DNA of 59,306 nt, from positions 1 through 59,306 of the forward strand of contig CANQVS010000012.1 of NCBI GenBank assembly GCA_947627345.1, read 5' to 3'. Of this stretch, positions 50,523 through 58,312 are shown in pieces. This stretch comes from an uncultured Clostridia bacterium. GTDB lineage: Bacteria; Bacillota; Clostridia; Oscillospirales; Acutalibacteraceae. The notes under the pieces are model-generated. The model saw nothing but the letters and a program-made list of their open reading frames with translations, was not told where the DNA came from and made no database searches. The number at the start of each line of letters is the position of its first letter. Within the stretch, counting starts at the first letter, position 1. Made by a program: the position numbers and the translations under genes.

Positions 50523-51332
50523 ATGAAGGTATTGCATAGAATACGCCGTGTGTTCAAACTTCACCGTATTTTCATAAAGCAGGATTTAAAAAAGCTTATG
50601 GAATACAAAATCGACTTTCTGACGGGAGCGCTTGCGCTTTTTATAACACAGGGAATAAATATATTCTTCCTCACGATTATTTTCTCATACATACCTGATT
50701 TGGAGGGCTGGACGTTTGACCAGATACTTTTCATATACGGTTTCGCACTTCTGCCGAAAGCGATTGACCACCTTTTTACGGATAATTTGTGGTCTATAGG
50801 ATATTTCACCGTGAGCAAGGGCGACTTTGACAAGTATCTCACGCGCCCAGTCAGCACGCTGTTTGCCGTTACGGTAGAGAAATTCCAGATTGACGCTTTA
50901 GGCGAGCTGGTTGTCGGGATTCTTCTCCTTGCGACAAGTCTGCCAAAGGTAAACTTTAATTTAAGCTTTATAAATGTGCTTTTGTTTATAATATCTGTAT
51001 TGTTCGCGACCTTTATTTATACGGGAATAAAACTCATTACCGCGTCGGTTGCGTTTTGGACAAAGCGCAGCGGTAACGTAATCCATATGTTTTATATGGT
51101 AAACGACTTCGCTAAATATCCTACGACTATTTACAACCGCACGGTGCGCGCGATTATAACCTATATCGTTCCGTTCGCTTTTACGGCGTTCTTCCCCGCG
51201 AGCTATTTTATCGTCGGCGGTAATCCGTGGTACAACATAGGCGGTACGGTAGTTATGTCGGCGCTCCTTATGACGGTAGGAATAATTATATGGAATAAAG
51301 GCGTAACAGCGTATGAATCAGCGGGAAGTTAA
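50523..51332 (+). CDS. ABC-2 exporter, permease 2
   Basis: This 269-residue protein with about six membrane segments is the second permease (COG3694-like). It has K-K-L-M-E-Y-K-I-D-F-L-T-G, and S-K-G-D-F-D-K-Y-L-T-R-P in the coupling helix. ATG 50523 follows GGGGGG six bases before; the in-frame TTG 50517 overlaps the previous stop and lacks a site. Confidence 0.88.
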   Translation: MKVLHRIRRVFKLHRIFIKQDLKKLMEYKIDFLTGALALFITQGINIFFLTIIFSYIPDLEGWTFDQILFIYGFALLPKAIDHLFTDNLWSIGYFTVSKGDFDKYLTRPVSTLFAVTVEKFQIDALGELVVGILLLATSLPKVNFNLSFINVLLFIISVLFATFIYTGIKLITASVAFWTKRSGNVIHMFYMVNDFAKYPTTIYNRTVRAIITYIVPFAFTAFFPASYFIVGGNPWYNIGGTVVMSALLMTVGIIIWNKGVTAYESAGS

Positions 51333-51374
51333 AATTTTAAATTACGGCTTGATTTAATTAAAAGTCGAATTTTG

Positions 51375-51407
51375 AAAAGCACAGCGGAAAATCCGTTGTG
51401 CTTTTTT
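51375..51407 (+). terminator. Terminator of the ABC operon
   Basis: AAAAGCACA-G-CGGA pairs with TCCG-T-TGTGCTTTT, followed by TTG. Confidence 0.88.
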
Positions 51408-51595
51408 GTTTACTGATTTTGTACTGTTTTTAAGCTCAATCTATATAAAATGACGAAAAACAACAGGAAAATATTTAAAAAATTTATTTTTTGTCCAAAG
51501 ATACTTTACTTTTGACTTCAAAAGTGATAAAATTTTATTCGATATAATGTCTATAATAGCATTATTGCGTAATTTTATTAAGGAGGACATTCTAA

Positions 51596-54500
51596 ATGGC
51601 AAGAAAAATGAAAACCATGGATGGCAATACCGCCGTCGCTCATGCTTCATATGCGTTTACAGACGTTGCGGCTATCTATCCTATTACACCTTCTTCCGTT
51701 ATGGCTGACGTTACCGATAACGAGGCCGCTAACGGCAGAACCAACCTTTTCGGTCGTACTGTTCAGGTAACAGAAATGCAGTCCGAGGGTGGCGCGGCAG
51801 GCGCGGTTCACGGCTCTCTCGCGGCAGGCGCGCTTACAACTACATACACCGCTTCTCAGGGCTTGCTTCTTATGATTCCTAATATGTATAAGATTGCGGG
51901 TGAGCTTCTTCCGGGCGTAATTCACGTTTCCGCCCGTGCGCTCACATCTCACGCGCTCTCTATTTTCGGTGACCATTCCGATATTTACGCTTGTCGTCAG
52001 ACAGGTTTTGCGATGCTTTGCTCCAACAATCCCCAGGAGTGTATGGATTTAACGGCGGTTGCGCATCTTTCTTCAATTAAGGGCAGAGTTCCTTTCCTAC
52101 ATTTCTTTGATGGATTCAGAACTTCCCATGAGATTCAGAAGATTGGAATTTGGGATTATGAGGACCTTGACGAAATGCTCGACCACGACGCTGTTGAGGC
52201 GTTCAGAAGAAGAAGTCTTAACCCCGAGCACCCCGTAACAAGAGGTACCGCTCAAAACGATGACATTTTCTTCCAGGCGAGAGAGGCTTGTAATAAGTAC
52301 TACGACGCTGTTCCCGAAGTTGTTATCGAATATATGAACAAGGTTAACGCTAAAATCGGCACTAACTATAAACCCTTTAACTACTACGGCGCAGAGGACG
52401 CGGAGCACGTTATCGTTGCTATGGGTTCGGTTTGCGACTGTATCGAGGAAGTTGTAGATTACTTAAACGCCGCAGGCGAAAAGGTAGGTCTTTTAAAGGT
52501 AAGACTTTACCGTCCGTTCGTTGCGGATTATATGCTCTCCGAGCTTCCGAAAACAGTTAAGACAATATCCGTTCTCGACAGAACAAAGGAACCCGGCTCA
52601 ATCGGCGAACCGCTTTATCTCGACGTTTTAGCGGCTATCAACGGTTCCGATTTCGCAGGCGTTAAGGTATTTACAGGCCGTTACGGTTTAGGCTCTAAGG
52701 ATACAACTCCCGCGGATATGATTGCCGTTTACAGAAACGCTCAGTCCGCTTCTCCGAAGAGAAGATTTACGGTAGGTATCGTTGACGACGTTACAAACCT
52801 TTCTCTCCCGAGAGCTGAAAACCCCGATACTACACCTAAGGGAACAACTTCCTGTAAGTTCTGGGGTCTCGGCGCTGACGGTACTGTAGGCGCAAACAAA
52901 AACTCAATCAAAATCATCGGCGACAACACCGATATGTACGCTCAGGGTTACTTTGCTTACGACTCCAAGAAGTCGGGCGGTCTTACCGTTTCCCACCTGC
53001 GTTTCGGCGATACTCCGATTAAATCAACATATTATGTAAGCAAGGCTGACTTTGTTGCCTGCCATAATCCGTCTTATGTTGATAAATACGACATTGTAGA
53101 CGATTTAAAGGAAGGCGGTTCGTTCCTGCTCAACTGCGCGTGGGATGTTGACGAGCTTTCAAAGCGTCTGCCTGCGAAGATGAAGAAAATTCTCGCTGAA
53201 AGAAATATCAATTTCTATACGGTTGACGCTATTAAAATCGGTAAAGAAATCGGTCTTGGAAATCGTGTGAATACAATTTTACAGTCCGCTTTCTTCAAAA
53301 TTGCCGACATTATCCCCGCTGACCGCGCTAAAGAGCTTATGAAGGCGGCGGCTAAGAAATCCTACCTCAAGAAGGGCCAGGCTATCGTAGATATGAACTA
53401 CGCGGCTATCGATGCGGGTATGGAAAACTTAAAGAAAGTTGAAATCCCCGCAGACTGGGCAGGCGCTACAGGCGAGGCTAAGTCTGACGCTGTTTCGGGC
53501 AAGGGTGAGCTTGTTGATTATGTCAACAACGTACTTAAACCCGTTAACGCTTATAAGGGTAACGAGCTTCCTGTTTCCGCGTTTATGGATTATGTTGACG
53601 GCACATGTCCGCAGGGTTCCGCGGCTTATGAGAAACGCGGTATCGCTGTAGATGTTCCTGAGTGGATACCCGAAAACTGTATCCAGTGTAACAAGTGTTC
53701 AATGGTTTGTCCTCACGCTGTAATCCGTCCCGTAATTATGACGGACGCTGAGGTTGACGCCGCTCCCGTTGACACTAAGACCGCGGTTGCGACAGGTATG
53801 AAAGATTATAAATTTGTTATGACTGTTTCTACTCTCGACTGTACGGGTTGCGGCGCTTGCGCTAACGTATGTCCCGGCAAGAAGGGCGAAAAGGCTCTCG
53901 TTATGAAGCCGATTGACAGTCAGAGAAAATATCAGGCTGTATTTGACTACGGCGTAAGCCTTGAGTCTAAGCAGGAGGTTGCGGAGAAGTTCAAGGAAAG
54001 CACGGTTAAGGGAAGTCAGTTTAAACAGCCTCTCCTCGAATTCTCGGGCGCTTGCGCAGGCTGTGGAGAAACCCCGTACGCTAAGCTTGTTACTCAGCTT
54101 TTCGGTGACAGAATGTTCATCGCAAACGCAACAGGCTGTTCCTCTATCTGGGGCGGTTCGGCTCCCGCTACACCTTATACGGTTAATAAGCTCGGCAGAG
54201 GTCCCGCTTGGCAGAACTCCCTGTTTGAAGATAACGCGGAGTTCGGTCTCGGTATGGCTCTCGGTCAGAAAGCTATCCGCAACAGATTAGCTGAATACAT
54301 TACAGAAATTCAGGATAAGACTTCTAAGGATTCCCTTAAAGAGGCTTGCAGGACATATCTTGATACATTCGACGATTCACTCGCGTCCCGCGCGGCTACC
54401 GACGCTCTTATCAGCGAGCTTGAGCAGGCAGACGACGCTGTAGCAGAGCTTGCTGAGAAAACTCTCGTTGACAAGGACGAGCTCGCTAAGAAATCTATGT

Positions 54501-55150
54501 GGATTTTCGGTGGCGACGGCTGGGCTTATGACATCGGTTTCGGCGGTCTTGACCACGTAATCGCTTCGGGCGAGAATGTAAACATTCTTGTATTTGATAC
54601 AGAGGTTTACTCCAACACAGGCGGTCAGGCTTCAAAGGCGACTCCTATCGGTTCTGTTGCGCAGTTCGCGGCGGCAGGTAAGTCTGTTAAGAAGAAAGAT
54701 TTAGCGGCTATCGCTATGAGCTACGGCTACGTTTATGTAGCGCAGGTTGCTATGGGCGCTAACAATAATCAGGTTCTCAAAGCTATGATTGAGGCTGAAA
54801 GCTACAACGGACCTTCAATAATTATCGCTTACGCTCCGTGTATCAACCACGGTATCAAGGGCGGTATGGGAATTGCACAGGCTGAAGAGCAGAAAGCTGT
54901 TGACGCGGGTTACTGGAACCTCTTCCGCTATGACCCAAGACTTGCCGACGAGGGTAAGAATCCGTTTATTCTCGACTGCAAACCGCCTAAGGCGTCTTAC
55001 CGCGACTTTATTATGGGCGAGGTTCGTTACAACGCGCTCTCGAGAAAATTCCCTGAAAGAGCTGAAAAACTCTTTGAGGAAGCTGAAACAGTTGCGGAGA
55101 AGAAGTACGCTCACCTCGAAAAGCTTGCAAGCTTCGAGGACGCTACCTGA
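51596..55150 (+). CDS. nifJ: Pyruvate:ferredoxin (flavodoxin) oxidoreductase
   Basis: This 1184-residue, single-chain enzyme oxidises pyruvate to acetyl-CoA and CO2 and reduces ferredoxin, the key step of clostridial fermentation. Domains run pyrimidine-binding/gamma/CoA-binding, then two [4Fe-4S] motifs (C-I-Q-C-N-K-C-x3-C-P near 695 and C-T-G-C-G-A-C-x3-C-P near 748), then the TPP domain with G-D-G-W-A-Y-D-I-G-F (near 972) and cysteines for the proximal cluster. AAGGAGGA precedes the ATG. A dyad CTTTTGA-C-TTCAAAAG (51509-51524) and two TATAAT boxes upstream may control it, but no clear -35 box was found. Confidence 0.97.
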   Translation: MARKMKTMDGNTAVAHASYAFTDVAAIYPITPSSVMADVTDNEAANGRTNLFGRTVQVTEMQSEGGAAGAVHGSLAAGALTTTYTASQGLLLMIPNMYKIAGELLPGVIHVSARALTSHALSIFGDHSDIYACRQTGFAMLCSNNPQECMDLTAVAHLSSIKGRVPFLHFFDGFRTSHEIQKIGIWDYEDLDEMLDHDAVEAFRRRSLNPEHPVTRGTAQNDDIFFQAREACNKYYDAVPEVVIEYMNKVNAKIGTNYKPFNYYGAEDAEHVIVAMGSVCDCIEEVVDYLNAAGEKVGLLKVRLYRPFVADYMLSELPKTVKTISVLDRTKEPGSIGEPLYLDVLAAINGSDFAGVKVFTGRYGLGSKDTTPADMIAVYRNAQSASPKRRFTVGIVDDVTNLSLPRAENPDTTPKGTTSCKFWGLGADGTVGANKNSIKIIGDNTDMYAQGYFAYDSKKSGGLTVSHLRFGDTPIKSTYYVSKADFVACHNPSYVDKYDIVDDLKEGGSFLLNCAWDVDELSKRLPAKMKKILAERNINFYTVDAIKIGKEIGLGNRVNTILQSAFFKIADIIPADRAKELMKAAAKKSYLKKGQAIVDMNYAAIDAGMENLKKVEIPADWAGATGEAKSDAVSGKGELVDYVNNVLKPVNAYKGNELPVSAFMDYVDGTCPQGSAAYEKRGIAVDVPEWIPENCIQCNKCSMVCPHAVIRPVIMTDAEVDAAPVDTKTAVATGMKDYKFVMTVSTLDCTGCGACANVCPGKKGEKALVMKPIDSQRKYQAVFDYGVSLESKQEVAEKFKESTVKGSQFKQPLLEFSGACAGCGETPYAKLVTQLFGDRMFIANATGCSSIWGGSAPATPYTVNKLGRGPAWQNSLFEDNAEFGLGMALGQKAIRNRLAEYITEIQDKTSKDSLKEACRTYLDTFDDSLASRAATDALISELEQADDAVAELAEKTLVDKDELAKKSMWIFGGDGWAYDIGFGGLDHVIASGENVNILVFDTEVYSNTGGQASKATPIGSVAQFAAAGKSVKKKDLAAIAMSYGYVYVAQVAMGANNNQVLKAMIEAESYNGPSIIIAYAPCINHGIKGGMGIAQAEEQKAVDAGYWNLFRYDPRLADEGKNPFILDCKPPKASYRDFIMGEVRYNALSRKFPERAEKLFEEAETVAEKKYAHLEKLASFEDAT

Positions 55151-55183
55151 TAAATTCACAACTTGTGAACACTCTATAAAACT

Positions 55184-55212
55184 ACGGGCAGTAATTTTAC
55201 TGCCCGTTTTTT
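55184..55212 (+). terminator. Terminator of PFOR
   Basis: ACGGGCAGTA pairs with TACTGCCCGT, followed by a T-run that runs directly into the first repeat unit. Confidence 0.88.
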
Positions 55213-55560
55213 ATATCTCCACGTCAAACATTTCAGCTCCTGTCTGACAATTCATCTCCCCCAAACTTTTCTGTCCCTGTTTTGTTTTGGATAGTGCGGA
55301 CAGATTCTGCTATAAACTTTTTTAGCTTTTCCACATCATTCCGTGCAGTCACTCTCGGACAATTCATATCCCCCAAACTTTTCTGTCCCTGTTTTGTTTT
55401 GGATAGTGCGGACAGATTCTGCTATAGACTTTTTAGCTTTTCCACATCATTCCGTGCAGTCCCGCTCTAAAATTCATCTCCCCCAAGCCTTCGTGCCTAT
55501 GTCTTGTTTTGGATATGGAGGACAGGTTCTGCTGTAGACTTTTTAAACTTTTTAGAAGCT
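55213..55560 (+). repeat. Three tandem 111-nt-type units after PFOR
   Basis: Units begin at CCAC 55219, 55331 and 55442 (112 and 111 nt apart), in the sense of PFOR. They keep CATCTCCCCCAAAC (CATATCCC in unit 2), the TCTGTCC/GGACAGA hairpin and TTCTGCTRTAGAC, then AAACTTTTTAG. The first unit starts at the terminator T-run. Confidence 0.9.
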
Positions 55561-55631
55561 TTTTTCTATCCTGTTTTGGCGTACGACTTCGGTTATACGC
55601 TTTTTTATTTTATGAGAAACTGTAAATAGTG

Positions 55632-55660
55632 TTGTAAAATAAAATTTTTTATGATATTAT
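55632..55660 (+). promoter_or_regulatory. Promoter of the structured RNA / anchored-protein unit
   Basis: TTGTAA, 17 bp and TATTAT. A transcript would begin near the GGTGCAAC at 55664. Confidence 0.6.
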
Positions 55661-55663
55661 TTA

Positions 55664-55845
55664 GGTGCAACATAATTTCAAAAATTTACAAACGAATAAG
55701 TGTGTGTTTTTACTTAATAATAGGTAAAAATGCATGCTCTGTTTTTCGTACTTGTTCGTTTGTAAAGCATGTATTGAAATTGTGTTGCAACAATCGGAGC
55801 TATGCGTTTTATTGCACAGCACTGAGTGCTGTGCATTTTTTATTT
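55664..55845 (+). ncRNA. Candidate structured RNA or attenuator leader
   Basis: GTGCAACATAATTTCAA at the 5' end and CAATTTCAATAC-complement pairing further on (arms 55664-55700 and 55751-55795) form a long imperfect hairpin with an inner TTTTTAC/GTAAAAA stem. A strong terminator GCACAGCACT/AGTGCTGTGC with T-run (55814-55841) follows. Promoter, long hairpin and terminator make a unit of about 175 nt. It ends 15 bases before the next gene's start, so it is either a small RNA or an attenuator. Confidence 0.55.
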
Positions 55846-55859
55846 TAAGGGGGTAAATT

Positions 55860-56255
55860 TTGAAAAGAGCTTTAAAATATATTGTTGTTTTTATAATTTG
55901 TTTGTTATGTATAACTGCTGTTATCGCTTACTGTTACAGGGAAACAATCAAGGATTTTTTTATTCCAAAATCAACAGAATCGTACACCTTGGAAACGACA
56001 AAATCTGCCCCTGCCCCGAAGAAAACCAAATCAAGTACAAAGTCAAAGAAAAATAAATCTAAGCATAAGAGCAAAAAAGCCTTTAAGAGTAAAATAAGCA
56101 TTACATACATTCTCAATACACACACGCGACATTTTCACTATAAGGATTGTATCTATGTGGATACAATCGCAGAACATAATACGGAATTTTTCAAAGGAAG
56201 CCGTGATGAAATAATCGGGATGGGATTTAAACCCTGCCAAGTATGTACCCCTTAA
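55860..56255 (+). CDS. Anchored protein with Ada-type Cys domain
   Basis: This 131-residue protein has one N-terminal membrane segment (about 5-25), a Lys/Ser/Thr-rich linker (about 45-82) and a C-terminal domain with T-R-H-F-H-Y-K-D-C, then N-T-E-F-F, S-R-D-E-I-I-G-M-G-F and P-C-Q-V-C-T-P. This H-x3-C...C-x2-C pattern resembles the small zinc- or metal-binding domain found at the C-terminus of several secreted clostridial proteins. TTG 55860 follows AAGGGGG. Function unknown; it may be controlled by the upstream terminator. Confidence 0.7.
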   Translation: MKRALKYIVVFIICLLCITAVIAYCYRETIKDFFIPKSTESYTLETTKSAPAPKKTKSSTKSKKNKSKHKSKKAFKSKISITYILNTHTRHFHYKDCIYVDTIAEHNTEFFKGSRDEIIGMGFKPCQVCTP

Positions 56256-56259
56256 TTTT

Positions 56260-56900
56260 ATATCTCCACGTCAGACATTGCAGTCCCTCTCGGACAATTC
56301 ATCTCCCCCAGACGTTTGAGGCTCTGTCTTGTTTTGGATATGGAGGACAGGTTCTTTTTTAGATTTTCCACATCATTCCGTGCAGTCCCTCTTTGAAAAG
56401 CATATCCCCCAAACTTTCGTGCCTCTGTCTTGTTTTGGATATGGAGGACAGGTTCTTCTATAGACTTTTTTATTATATAAAACGTGTGATAGATATAAAG
56501 TTCTATCGGACGTTTTCTTTATATTTTATTAAAAAAACAACACACAAGCTATTTACATTCCAATTCTTAATTCTTAATTTTTTTATATCTCCACGACAGA
56601 CATTACAGTCCCTCTCGGGCAATTCATCTCCCCCAAATTTTTCTGCCTATGTCTTGTTTTGGATAGAGATGACAGGTTCTGTGGTAGACTTTTTAAACTT
56701 TTTAGTAAATTTCCTCTAAATCCGGTTTGAATAGGAAATAAAAGGTTACCTTTAAATCTAATTCTTAATTTTTTATATCTCCACGTCAGACATTACAGTC
56801 CCTATCGGACAAACCATATCCCCCAAACGTTTCTGCCTATGTCTTGTTTTGGATAGGGAGGACAGATTCTGCTGTAGACTTTTTAAAAACTTTTTATCTA
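56260..56900 (+). repeat. Cluster of four 111-nt-type units with tails
   Basis: Units start at CCAC 56266, 56368, 56591 and 56781, all in the same sense; the first begins directly after the stop of the anchored-protein gene. Between them lie a hairpin module (ACGTGTGATAG/CTATCGGACGT, about 56480-56520) and AT-rich tails with AAAAGGTTACCTTTA and ATTCTTAATT. The remaining bases to 57058 hold a further tail and no gene. Confidence 0.88.
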
Positions 56901-57058
56901 AATTTAACTTGAAAAAGGATTAAAAGGTTACCTTTACTTTATAACCTTTATATATTGGCAAACATAAAATAATTAGCAATTTTTAATAACAAAAAAATAT
57001 ATACAAAACCGATATTTTATGATACAATTATTCTATACAGACTTTGAGGAGTGGTCTA

Positions 57059-57619
57059 TTGGATATTATCCAAAGCTTTGACTTTTCAATTCTCGATTTT
57101 ATATACAATAATATACGATGTGATTTTCTCGACCCGATTATGGCGGGCGCGTCATATTTTGCCTCAAATTGTATCGGCTGGATTTTTCTGGGATTTTTAC
57201 TTTTAATACCTAAGAAAACACGCCCTGCGGCGGCCACTGCCTTAATTGCTATGGCGATCGGAGGGCTTTTCGGAGAGGTTATAATCAAAAATATTGTCTG
57301 CCGTATCCGCCCCTATGACACCTATGAGGCTTTTCACTCGGCGGTTATGCCTTTCAGCCTTAACGCGGGCGCGGAAACAAGCTACAGCTTTCCGTCAGGA
57401 CACACTTGCTGTTCGTTCGCCTCGGCGGTTTCGTATTTTAAAATAGGCAGAAAAGCGGGATTTATCGCGCTTTTTATGGCGGTTATAATCGCGTTTTCAA
57501 GATTATATAATTACGTTCACTATCCGACAGACGTCCTCGGCGGAATGTTGCTTGGGATTTGTTCGGGAATGTTTGCGATATATATTTTTAAAAAATATGA
57601 TTTAGATAAAAAATTATAA
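57059..57619 (+). CDS. PAP2-family membrane phosphatase
   Basis: This 186-residue membrane protein has about five segments and the PAP2 signature: K-N-I-V-C-R-I-R-P (motif 1), P-S-G-H-T (motif 2) and S-R-L-Y-N-Y-V-H-Y-P-T-D (motif 3), with catalytic His in motifs 2 and 3. Members dephosphorylate lipid phosphates such as undecaprenyl pyrophosphate or phosphatidylglycerol phosphate. TTG 57059 is chosen with GAGGAGTGG before it. It is next to the hexapeptide protein gene, 18 bases downstream. Confidence 0.9.
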   Translation: MDIIQSFDFSILDFIYNNIRCDFLDPIMAGASYFASNCIGWIFLGFLLLIPKKTRPAAATALIAMAIGGLFGEVIIKNIVCRIRPYDTYEAFHSAVMPFSLNAGAETSYSFPSGHTCCSFASAVSYFKIGRKAGFIALFMAVIIAFSRLYNYVHYPTDVLGGMLLGICSGMFAIYIFKKYDLDKKL

Positions 57620-57637
57620 AAGTGATTAGAGGTTATT

Positions 57638-58303
57638 ATGGAAAGATTGACGGTAAAAAAACTTTATAATTTAAAGGAAACTATAGCTGAAAGCCTGCTT
57701 TCGGGAGTTACATATCCGTGGGAGGCGCTCGCGCTTATAGGTGATTTTATAAAAAAGCTCGGACCGACGCTCGACCCCGATATTTTTGAAAAGAGGGGAG
57801 AGGACATCTGGATTGCGAAAAGCGCAAAAATTTTTGATTCAGCCTATCTGCACGGACCTCTTATCATTGACGAAAACGCGGAAGTAAGACAGTGCGCTTT
57901 TATAAGAGGAAACGCTATCGTAGGCAAAAATGCGGTTGTCGGAAATTCAACAGAGCTTAAAAACTCAATTTTATTCAACTGCGTGCAGACCCCTCACTAC
58001 AACTATATAGGGGACAGTATCCTCGGATTTAAATCCCACACGGGCGCGGGGGTAATTACATCGAACCTTAAAAGCGACCGAAGTCTTGTTACCGTTATGC
58101 TTGACGGCAAAAAGATTGAAACTGGCGTAAAAAAATTCGGAGCAATGCTCGGCGACAATGTTGAGGTAGGCTGTAATTCCGTACTAAATCCGGGAACGGT
58201 TGTCGGAAAAAATACTAACATATATCCGCTTTCTCCCGTTCGGGGTTATGTGCCCGAAAATTCAATTTTTAAATCAAAGGATAATGTTGTTATTAAAAAA
58301 TAG
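57638..58303 (+). CDS. Left-handed beta-helix (hexapeptide repeat) protein
   Basis: This 221-residue protein has a short helical N-terminus, then imperfect hexapeptide repeats (A-K-I-F-D-S, A-E-V-R-Q-C, A-I-V-G-K-N-A-V-V-G-N, later V-E-V-G-C-N and V-V-G-K-N). The pattern is that of the C-terminal half of GlmU-like or dTDP-sugar-type acyltransferases; no nucleotidyltransferase domain is present. I-L-G-F-K-S-H-T-G-A-G and S-N-L-K-S-D resemble the GlmU-type region. Substrate unknown. In operon with the PAP2 gene. Confidence 0.82.
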   Translation: MERLTVKKLYNLKETIAESLLSGVTYPWEALALIGDFIKKLGPTLDPDIFEKRGEDIWIAKSAKIFDSAYLHGPLIIDENAEVRQCAFIRGNAIVGKNAVVGNSTELKNSILFNCVQTPHYNYIGDSILGFKSHTGAGVITSNLKSDRSLVTVMLDGKKIETGVKKFGAMLGDNVEVGCNSVLNPGTVVGKNTNIYPLSPVRGYVPENSIFKSKDNVVIKK

Positions 58304-58312
58304 GAGGAAATT

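Noticed and set aside
55219..56900. Possible CRISPR array
   Set aside because: Units follow each other without unique spacers, are about 111 nt long and occur dispersed after unrelated genes. No cas genes are present.
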